From NCBI GenBank assembly GCA_036389295.1, contig DASVQB010000004.1, positions 23,869 through 87,868 of the forward strand: a stretch of 64,000 bases of DNA, read 5' to 3'. The notes below the pieces were generated by a model. The model was given only the letters and a program-made list of their open reading frames with translations. It did no database searches and had not been told where the DNA came from. This document shows positions 58,309 through 64,000 of this stretch, piece by piece. The DNA comes from AC-37 sp036389295. GTDB taxonomy: Bacteria > Actinomycetota > Thermoleophilia > Solirubrobacterales > Thermoleophilaceae. The stretch's first letter is position 1; each line of letters starts with the position of its first letter. The translations under genes and the position numbers were made by a program.

Positions 58309-60168
58309 CTACCTGCTGCGAGTGGAGAAGCGCCAGGTTCGGTCGGACGACGCGAGCTCGTTGTCGCCCATGTCGACGATCGTCCGGCCGATCTTGACGA
58401 CGTACCGCGTCCGCGCGCGGAGCGGCCGCTTGGGGACGAGCCGCGCCTGGCGCTTGCTCTTGCTGTAGGTCACGCGCGCCGACACCTGACCGCCGCCGGG
58501 CGCGAGCAGGTCGAGCGTCCGCGAGCTCACGTTGTCCATCGCCTCGGAGAACGTGACGACTACCTGCGCCTTGCGGCTCACCTTGGCGCCCGGCCCGGGC
58601 GAGCGCCTGCGCACCCGCGGCCGCTTGTAGTCGTTCGACACGTGGACGGCGACCGCCTGGCCGTCGTACTTGAAGTCCCAGTCGCCGAACGCCTGCGAGA
58701 ACCCGTTCTGCGTCATGTCCGCGTTCACGAGGACCGCCGTGATGCGCGAGAAGCGCGACGGGGCGGCGAGCTCGATGCTCGTCTGCCCGCCGCGCGGCAG
58801 GCGGCGCATCACGACCGTCGGGGGGATGCCGCTGTCCGCGGCCCCCTCGAGCCCCACCAGCGCGAACGCCCCGCGCACGTCGCGCGGCAGCGACCCGACC
58901 AGCTTGACGCGCTGGTCCTGCGTCGGGGTGACGTTCGCGAGCGCGTAGGCGGCGTGGTCGAGCCGGCCGCGCACGCCGGTCCCGCCGGGAGCCATGTTCG
59001 CGCGCGGGACGCGCTGGACGTCGGGCCACGTCGGCCCCTCCTCGAACTGGCCGGCGGACGACCGCCACTCGGCCGTGTCCACCGCGAACCGCGTGAAGGC
59101 GTCGAAGAACGTCGTCCCCTTTGCGAGCAGCGCGGCGTCGTAGGCGTCCGGCGCGAACGACGGCGGGCGCGTCTCGAGCGACTTCTCCCAGGCGGTGCGG
59201 ATCGTCTCGGGGCCGTAGCGCTCGTCGAGCCAGCGGTTCCAGACCGCGTCGCCGTAGACCTTGACGTTCAGCGGGTCGGTGAGGTCGCTCTGGTTGAAGC
59301 GGGTCAGCGAGACCTGGCTGAGCTGCGTCCACGGCCCGAGGTAGGAGACGTAGTCGTTGATGTCGTCGTAGACGCGGTCCTCCATCCAGACCGCGGTCGA
59401 CTCGAACATCCACGAGTCCTGGAGCACGTCGTAGCCGAACTGGATCACGTGGTTGTACTCGTGCGCCGCCGTGACCTGCATCGGCGGCAGGAAGCTCGTG
59501 TAGCGCGGGTACTCGGCGTGGCTGAAGTCGTTGTCCATGACCAGGTACGCCGCCTGCGAGTTCGTCTCCTGGCCGGGGTCCGGCGTGGAGTAGCCGAAGA
59601 TCCCCTGGTCGCCGAGCTGCTTGACGTACACGTCGACCTTGTTGAAGTCGCCGCCGCGGGTGCCGTCGCCGGTCGGCTCGCGCCAGCCGAGCTGGACGTT
59701 CTCGACCGCGAAGACCTCCTCGAAGACCTGGCTCATCGCCTGGACGTAGTCGGGGATCGCGTCGCCGTCGGTCGAGGCGAGCGACGGGGCGTCGGGCGAG
59801 GAGTCGACCCAGTGGATGCAGAAGTGCGCCGAGCACAGCGGCGGCGAGTGCTCGGGGACCGAGTAGCCGTCCTCGCCGGGCTGGGTCTCGCCCTGCGACG
59901 GCCGGGCGAGCAGCCGGCGCGCCGTCCGGCGGTCGCCCTCCGGCAGCGACCTCATGCGGATGGCCAGCTCGCGCAGGGCCGGCGTGGGCTCGCGGCCGGT
60001 CTCGACGCCGCGGCCGCGCAGGAGCGACCGCGCCTCGGCGAGCGCCGCGCGAGCCTCCCGCTGCGCCGACGCGGAGTGCACGTCGCCGCCGCGAGCGCCC
60101 TCGTCCGCCGCCGCCGGCGCGGCCAGCGACAGCGGCACCAGCAGGATCAGGATCGCGAGCAGGGGCAA
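58309..60168 (-). CDS. Secreted zinc metalloprotease with C-terminal Ig-like domain
   Basis: 619 residues. A signal peptide (LLAILILLVPLSLAAPAAA) and a propeptide-like region precede the catalytic part with HExxH in TAAHEYNHVIQFGY and a glutamate in MFESTAVWMED 16 residues on, a gluzincin-like layout. DGDAIPDYVQAM may bind calcium. Residues ~515-619 form an Ig-like (Big_5-type) domain with VVVTFSEAMDNVSSRTLDLL. TTG at 60168 is chosen because AAGGAG lies four nt upstream and the signal peptide begins there. Confidence 0.8.
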   Translation of the reverse strand: MPLLAILILLVPLSLAAPAAADEGARGGDVHSASAQREARAALAEARSLLRGRGVETGREPTPALRELAIRMRSLPEGDRRTARRLLARPSQGETQPGEDGYSVPEHSPPLCSAHFCIHWVDSSPDAPSLASTDGDAIPDYVQAMSQVFEEVFAVENVQLGWREPTGDGTRGGDFNKVDVYVKQLGDQGIFGYSTPDPGQETNSQAAYLVMDNDFSHAEYPRYTSFLPPMQVTAAHEYNHVIQFGYDVLQDSWMFESTAVWMEDRVYDDINDYVSYLGPWTQLSQVSLTRFNQSDLTDPLNVKVYGDAVWNRWLDERYGPETIRTAWEKSLETRPPSFAPDAYDAALLAKGTTFFDAFTRFAVDTAEWRSSAGQFEEGPTWPDVQRVPRANMAPGGTGVRGRLDHAAYALANVTPTQDQRVKLVGSLPRDVRGAFALVGLEGAADSGIPPTVVMRRLPRGGQTSIELAAPSRFSRITAVLVNADMTQNGFSQAFGDWDFKYDGQAVAVHVSNDYKRPRVRRRSPGPGAKVSRKAQVVVTFSEAMDNVSSRTLDLLAPGGGQVSARVTYSKSKRQARLVPKRPLRARTRYVVKIGRTIVDMGDNELASSDRTWRFSTRSR

Positions 60169-60221
60169 TGGACTCCTTCGGATAACAGCGTCGGCGGTCG
60201 AAAGGCGCGACTTGAGGCTCG

Positions 60222-61148
60222 TCAAGGCGCCGCCCGCTCGAACGGAAGGTCCACGACCTCGGCGGTCGTCCCGGCGGAGCCGACCTCCAGGACGTCGCCG
60301 GGCGACGCCTCGCGCCGCACGACCGCGAGCGCGATCGGACCGTGGACCGGCGAGTCGACCACCGACCCGAGCGCGCCCACCGGCCGGTCGCCCAGCCTGA
60401 GCTCCTCGCCGCGCGCGGCCGGCCCCGACAGGCGCAGACCGCGCAGGCGGCGGTTCGGCCTGCCCTTGTAGTGCAGGCGCGCGACGGTCTCCTGGCCGAC
60501 GTAGCAGCCCTTGGTGAAGCTCACCGCCCGCTCGTTCAGGCCGGCCTCCTCCGGGATCGTCTCCGAGCCGAAGTCGAGGCCGAGGCGGGGGCGGCCGGAC
60601 TCGACGCGCAGGCACTCGGCGGCCTCGTGCGAGACCTCCTCGACGCCAAGCGCCTGGCGAGCCGCGGCGGCCTCGTCCGCCGCGCAGATCACGTCCACGC
60701 CTAGGTCGGTGGCGACGTAGACCCCGTGCTCGCCCTCGACGAACGAGTGCTCGGCGGCCGGCGGCTCGACGTCGAGGGCGGCCCGCGCGGCCGGCCCGAC
60801 GAGCGAGAGGATCGCGCGCGAGGCGGTCGCGTCCTCGGCGGCCACGTCGCGCCCGATCCCGTACGTGCGGATCGTGTGGTCGAGCACCGGCCCCGCGGCC
60901 GGCTCGGTGTCGAGCCAGATCCAGTCCGCCCCGCGCAGCACGCGCATGTCGGCCCGGACCTTGCCCTTGTGGCTCAGCAGGGCGGCGTAGCAGCCGGTTC
61001 CGGGCGCGAGCGACTCGACGTCGTTCGTCACCTGGCCCTGGAGGAAGTCGGCGGCCTCGGCGCCGCGCAGCAGGAGCTTCGCGCGCGAGGAGCGGTCCAC
61101 CAGCCCGGCGGCGTCGCGAAGCAGGTCGTACTCGGTCGCGCTGATCAC
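60222..61148 (-). CDS. ygfZ: YgfZ/GcvT-like folate-binding protein
   Basis: 308 residues. The diagnostic motif KGCYVGQE appears in SFTKGCYVGQETVARLHYKG; LQGQVTNDV and ALLSHKGKVRADMRVL are also typical. YgfZ proteins bind a folate and assist Fe-S cluster assembly or repair; they resemble the glycine-cleavage T-protein but do not cleave glycine. TACGAT (61163-61158) lies nine nt before the GTG. Fits a cell with a radical-SAM CofG and a ferredoxin nearby. Confidence 0.87.
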   Translation of the reverse strand: MISATEYDLLRDAAGLVDRSSRAKLLLRGAEAADFLQGQVTNDVESLAPGTGCYAALLSHKGKVRADMRVLRGADWIWLDTEPAAGPVLDHTIRTYGIGRDVAAEDATASRAILSLVGPAARAALDVEPPAAEHSFVEGEHGVYVATDLGVDVICAADEAAAARQALGVEEVSHEAAECLRVESGRPRLGLDFGSETIPEEAGLNERAVSFTKGCYVGQETVARLHYKGRPNRRLRGLRLSGPAARGEELRLGDRPVGALGSVVDSPVHGPIALAVVRREASPGDVLEVGSAGTTAEVVDLPFERAAP

Positions 61149-61229
61149 CGCAGGCCGATCGTAGCGGCGGGCGCGCTCGGCGCGGCCGGGCCCGCCGCGG
61201 GCGGCGCCGCCCCCTATAGCCTTCGGTCC

Positions 61230-61592
61230 GTGGCACTGGCGGAGGACTTCGAGCGGGTCGTCGCGTCGCTCCCCCCGGACTGGACGCACCTCGACCTCGA
61301 CCTGCGGATCCTCGACGAGGAGCGCTACGTGGAGGCGGCGACGCTGCTGGTGCAGGTGAACGCCCAGCCGTACTCGCGCCACGAGTGGGACTGGCGGCTC
61401 CGGAGCGCCCGCGAGTTCGGCCACGCCGCGGCCCCGGAGACGGTCCGCGGGACGCTGGCCCTGCTGGACGAGCAGGGCATCGAGGGCGAGCTCGGCCCGG
61501 CCGAGGCGCGGGTCGGGCGGGTCGAGGTGACGCAGATGTGGGGCCGTCCGGAGTCCGTGCGCCAGGAGTTCCGCCGCCGGCGCGCCCAGTGA
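61230..61592 (+). CDS. 120-residue protein of unknown function
   Basis: Not recognised. Acidic N-terminal half (LPPDWTHLDLDLRILDEERY) and a more basic C-terminal half (ARVGRVEVTQMWGRPESVRQ), with no membrane segment. The GTG lies seven nt after TAGCCT (61217-61222), part of CCTATAGCCT. It is followed after 4 nt by the receiver-like gene in the same direction, so the two probably form an operon. Divergent from ygfZ. Confidence 0.65.
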   Translation: MALAEDFERVVASLPPDWTHLDLDLRILDEERYVEAATLLVQVNAQPYSRHEWDWRLRSAREFGHAAAPETVRGTLALLDEQGIEGELGPAEARVGRVEVTQMWGRPESVRQEFRRRRAQ

Positions 61593-61596
61593 CGCC

Positions 61597-61965
61597 GTGG
61601 CCCGGGTAGCGCTGCTCTGCCCGGACCTGCTCTTCGGCTCGCGGCTCGAGGGCGCGCTGGGCGCGGCGGGCCACGAGGTGACCCGGTACGACGGCGATGA
61701 CGCGGCGCGCGCCGCGGCGTCCGAGGCCGACGTCCTGGTCGTCGATCTGACCGCCGACGGCTACGACGGGGCGATGCTCGTCGAGTCGATGAGGACGGGC
61801 GGCGAGCTCGGCGGGGTGCCCGCGCTCGGCTTCTACGCGCACGTGGACGTGGAGACGCGGCGCCGCGCGCAGGAGGCCGGGTTCGACCTCGTGGTGCCGC
61901 GCTCGCGCATGGCGCGCGAGGCCGCCGCCCTGGTCGAGGGGCTGGCCGACCGGCGCCCGAGCTAG
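61597..61965 (+). CDS. CheY-like receiver-domain protein, degenerate
   Basis: 122 residues with a receiver-like Rossmann fold: RVALLCPDLLFGSRLEGALG, ADVLVVDLTADGYDG (Asp at the phosphorylation strand) and GFDLVVPRSRM. The acidic pocket at the end of strand 1 is reduced (CPD rather than DD), and the usual conserved Lys near the end is replaced by Arg, so phosphorylation is doubtful. No output domain. Probably a protein-interaction module paired with the 120-residue neighbour. Confidence 0.65.
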   Translation: MARVALLCPDLLFGSRLEGALGAAGHEVTRYDGDDAARAAASEADVLVVDLTADGYDGAMLVESMRTGGELGGVPALGFYAHVDVETRRRAQEAGFDLVVPRSRMAREAAALVEGLADRRPS

Positions 61966-61977
61966 ACTGCGCCCGCT

Positions 61978-62038
61978 TTCAGCGGTCCGCCCAAGGGCTG
62001 CCCCGAACTTCAGCGGCCCGCCCAGGGCCGGTCCGAAC
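61978..62038 (+). repeat. ~30-bp direct repeat in the aquaporin leader
   Basis: TTCAGCGGTCCGCCCAAGGG and following bases (61978-62008) recur as TTCAGCGGCCCGCCCAGGGC (62009-62038), both ending CCGAAC. They lie between a TAGACT -10 (61963-61968) and the AGGAGG of the aquaporin gene. Confidence 0.7.
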
Positions 62039-62059
62039 CCGGATCAGGAGGCGAAGCAA

Positions 62060-62833
62060 GTGCAGCAGATCCCAGACCGAGGCCCCGCGGCCTACGTCGC
62101 CGAGCTCGTCGGCACGTTCGCGCTCGTCTTCGCGATCACCATGGTGGTCGTCAACTTCGTGCCGCCGCCCACTCCCGCGACCACGCCGGGCGCTCCGCCG
62201 ATCCAGGCGTTCCAGGACTTCGCGGTCGTCGGCCTCGTGCACGCGTTCGCGCTGTTCTTCCTGATCCAGACGCTCGCGTTCATGTCGGGCGCCCACTTCA
62301 ACCCGGCCGTCACGCTCGCCATGACGGCGGCCCGGCAGATCAAGCCGATCGACTCCGTGATCTACGTCCTGATGCAGCTCGTGGGCGGCGTGCTGGGCGC
62401 GCTGACCACCCAGGCGCTGGTCGCGGACGACGTGGGCGACCCCGCCAACTGGGGCGCGGTCGGGCTGGCGTCGAGCGTCGACAAGACCGTCGAGGGGATG
62501 GGCGCCGAGGCGATCGGCACGTTCTTCCTCGTGTGGGCGATCATGGGCGTCGCCGTCAACCCGTCGGCCGTCAAGGACTGGTCGGGCCTGGTCATCGGCG
62601 CCACGCTCGGCATGGCCGTGATGATCATCGCCCCGCTGACCGGCGCGGGCTTCAACCCGGCGCGCGCGCTGGGCCCGGCGATCATCGGCGAGGCCTTCAA
62701 CGGCGTCGGCAAGTGGCTCCTGATCTACGTGCTCGCACCCGCGCTCGGGGCCGTGATCGCGGTGTTCCTCTACCAGTGGCTCGCGGTGACGTCTGGGAAA
62801 AAGGGGCCACAAGGCGCCGAACCCGTCGGCTGA
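62060..62833 (+). CDS. Aquaporin / MIP-family channel
   Basis: 257 residues, six membrane helices and two half-helices with the paired NPA motifs: SGAHFNPAVTLAM and GAGFNPARALGPA. It conducts water or small neutral solutes such as glycerol. The first outer loop is longer than usual (VPPPTPATTPGAPPIQAF). GTG start follows AGGAGG eight nt upstream. Between TAGACT (61963) and the start lies an ~85-nt leader containing a direct repeat. Substrate selectivity cannot be read with confidence. Confidence 0.88.
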   Translation: MQQIPDRGPAAYVAELVGTFALVFAITMVVVNFVPPPTPATTPGAPPIQAFQDFAVVGLVHAFALFFLIQTLAFMSGAHFNPAVTLAMTAARQIKPIDSVIYVLMQLVGGVLGALTTQALVADDVGDPANWGAVGLASSVDKTVEGMGAEAIGTFFLVWAIMGVAVNPSAVKDWSGLVIGATLGMAVMIIAPLTGAGFNPARALGPAIIGEAFNGVGKWLLIYVLAPALGAVIAVFLYQWLAVTSGKKGPQGAEPVG

Positions 62834-62836
62834 GGC

Positions 62837-62941
62837 CCCTGAGCGCACCATGCCGTCGCAGCTCGGCGTCCTCGGGGCTCGCCGTACCTAGTACGGCTTC
62901 GCCCCTGCGTCCTTGACCTGCTCGGCCTGGAACGCTCAGGG
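62837..62941. terminator. Large nested hairpin after the aquaporin gene
   Basis: Outer arms CCCTGAGCG (62837-62845) and CGCTCAGGG (62933-62941) are exact complements. Within them GGGGC (62874-62878) and GCCCC (62901-62905) enclose GCCGTAC-CTA-GTACGGC (62881-62897). It ends 38 nt before the cofG promoter TAGACT (62979-62984). Confidence 0.65.
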
Positions 62942-62992
62942 ATGTTCCGGGTGGCTCGGGGACGCCGGCCGACGCGCGTAGACTCCGGCGCG

Positions 62993-64000
62993 ATGCGGCG
63001 GGTCACGTTCTCGCGCAACTTCACGCTGTCGCTGTCGCGGACGTGCCGCTGCTACTGCAAGTACTGCGCGTTCGCCACCCACCGCACGCACCTGCACGCG
63101 CCGCAGGAGGTGCTGGCGCTGCTCGACGGCGCCGCGCGGCGCAACGTCAAGGAGCTGCTCGTGCTCACGGGAGAGCGGCCGGAGGTCGACGCCGGAGTCC
63201 GGGCGCGCCTCGCCGAGCACGGCCACGAGGACTTCGTCGGCTACGTCGTCTGGGCCTGCGAGCGCGCGCTCGAGCGCGGGCTGCTGCCGCACACGAACCT
63301 CGGCGTGCTCGACCGCGAGGACCTCGCCCGGCTGCGCGAGGTCACCGCCTCGCAGGGGCTCATGCTCGAGTCCGTCAACCCCGACCTCGTCGCCCACCAG
63401 GGCTCGCCGTCCAAGCACCCCCAGCGGCGCCTGGAGACGATCAGGACCGCCGGCGAGCTGCGGATCCCGTTCACGAGCGGGATCCTCGTCGGCATCGGCG
63501 AGCGCGAGGAGGAGCGCATCGCGGCGCTCGAGGCGCTCGCGGCCGTCCACGCCGAGCACGGCCATCTGCAGGAGGTCATCCTGCAGAACTTCGTCCCGCA
63601 CGCCAGCTACTACGGCCGCGAGCCGGCGCAGATCGCGGACGCGGCCGCGCGCGAGCTGTGGCGGACGGGCATCGGCGACGGACCGCGCCGGGACCTCCCG
63701 CGCTGGGCGACGCCGGTCGCGATCGACGACATGCGCCGGCTCGTCGCGGAATGCCGGCGCCTGTTGCCCGACGTCGCGGTGCAGATCCCGCCGAACCTCG
63801 CGGAGTGGTGGCCCGAGCTCGTGGCGGCCGGGGCGACCGACCTGGGTGGGCTCTCGGCCAACGGCGACCACATCTCGCCCGAGCACCCCTTCCCGTCGCC
63901 GCACCGGATGCGCAAGGAGCTGGCGCCGCGCGGCTACGCGCTCACCGAGCGTCTCTGCGTCTACCCGCAGTACATGACGCCCGAGTGGGTCGAGCAGGGC
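62993..64000 (+). CDS. cofG: CofG, 7,8-didemethyl-8-hydroxy-5-deazariboflavin synthase subunit 1 (3' truncated by window)
   Basis: 336 residues visible, open at the window edge. Radical-SAM motif CX3CX2C at Cys18, Cys22 and Cys25 in SRTCRCYCKYCAF. Family blocks are LLVLTGERPEV, PHTNLGVLDREDLARLR, MLESVNPDL, IPFTSGILVGIGE and ILQNFVPHASYYG. With CofH it makes the deazaflavin core of coenzyme F420. TAGACT lies eight nt before the ATG, fitting a leaderless transcript. Whether CofH is fused or separate lies beyond the window. Confidence 0.92.
   Translation, partial: MRRVTFSRNFTLSLSRTCRCYCKYCAFATHRTHLHAPQEVLALLDGAARRNVKELLVLTGERPEVDAGVRARLAEHGHEDFVGYVVWACERALERGLLPHTNLGVLDREDLARLREVTASQGLMLESVNPDLVAHQGSPSKHPQRRLETIRTAGELRIPFTSGILVGIGEREEERIAALEALAAVHAEHGHLQEVILQNFVPHASYYGREPAQIADAAARELWRTGIGDGPRRDLPRWATPVAIDDMRRLVAECRRLLPDVAVQIPPNLAEWWPELVAAGATDLGGLSANGDHISPEHPFPSPHRMRKELAPRGYALTERLCVYPQYMTPEWVEQG

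Noticed and set aside
62837..62941. Cloverleaf-like structure suggesting a tRNA
   Set aside because: No T-loop, anticodon arm geometry or CCA-compatible acceptor; nested hairpins after a gene end fit a terminator better.

Overview
The window is very GC-rich DNA (roughly 70% or more by eye). Genes are tightly packed, many starts are GTG or TTG, and ATGA/GTGA overlaps are frequent. The content points to a high-GC actinobacterium, most likely of the Thermoleophilia (Solirubrobacterales/Gaiellales) type. Supporting signs are an actinobacterial c-di-AMP riboswitch before an NlpC/P60 cell-wall hydrolase, a class E-like sortase with an LPFTG substrate, coenzyme F420 synthesis (CofG), and a Chloroflexus-like malyl-CoA lyase next to a Streptomyces-like ethylmalonyl-CoA toolkit. 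The taxonomic call is an inference; no rRNA or tRNA gene is visible.

Layout. 0-2 kb: a truncated acyl-CoA synthetase and a riboswitch-controlled hydrolase. 2-10 kb: acyl-CoA dehydrogenase, Nudix hydrolase, an MFS pump, then a carbon-assimilation cluster (ferredoxin, atypical two-subunit CoA ligase, malyl-CoA lyase, and a divergent mesaconyl-CoA hydratase). 10-17 kb: a coiled-coil protein, an NHL propeller, an NTF2-like protein and two secreted lysyl-oxidase-like proteins. 17-39 kb: a surface-polysaccharide locus holding a CpsB-type phosphatase, Wzz/BY-kinase, two Wzy-like proteins, two Wzx-like flippases, glycosyltransferases, a deacetylase, two ATP-grasp proteins, a GNAT protein, a nucleotidyltransferase/kinase fusion, an initiating sugar-phosphate transferase, a small LPFTG protein and a sortase. 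39-48 kb: PEP carboxykinase, a DMT transporter, MobA-like and LuxR-type proteins, MeaB GTPase with ethylmalonyl-CoA mutase, a metallo-beta-lactamase-fold protein and ClpS. 48-55 kb: an S15-like hydrolase, crotonyl-CoA carboxylase/reductase with a small partner, and a MarR/MFS pair. 55-64 kb: a coiled-coil nuclease-like protein, lipoprotein, acyltransferase, metalloprotease, YgfZ-like protein, receiver-like protein, aquaporin and truncated cofG.

How the genes work together. Crotonyl-CoA carboxylase/reductase, ethylmalonyl-CoA mutase plus its GTPase, a candidate methylsuccinyl-CoA dehydrogenase, mesaconyl-CoA hydratase and beta-methylmalyl/malyl-CoA lyase together cover most of the ethylmalonyl-CoA pathway, scattered over 50 kb. 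PEP carboxykinase then feeds gluconeogenesis. The unusual feature is a CoA-ligase pair and a small ferredoxin in one operon with the lyase. The 17-39 kb genes can be read as one export pathway from the initiating transferase to flipping, polymerisation, chain-length control and modification.

Regulatory style. Many start codons lie 7-10 nt downstream of a TANNNT hexamer, which suggests leaderless or near-leaderless transcripts. I used this to choose several starts. Three divergent gene pairs have abutting or overlapping -10 hexamers. Gene ends often carry nested hairpins with a TAT, ATA or CTA loop.
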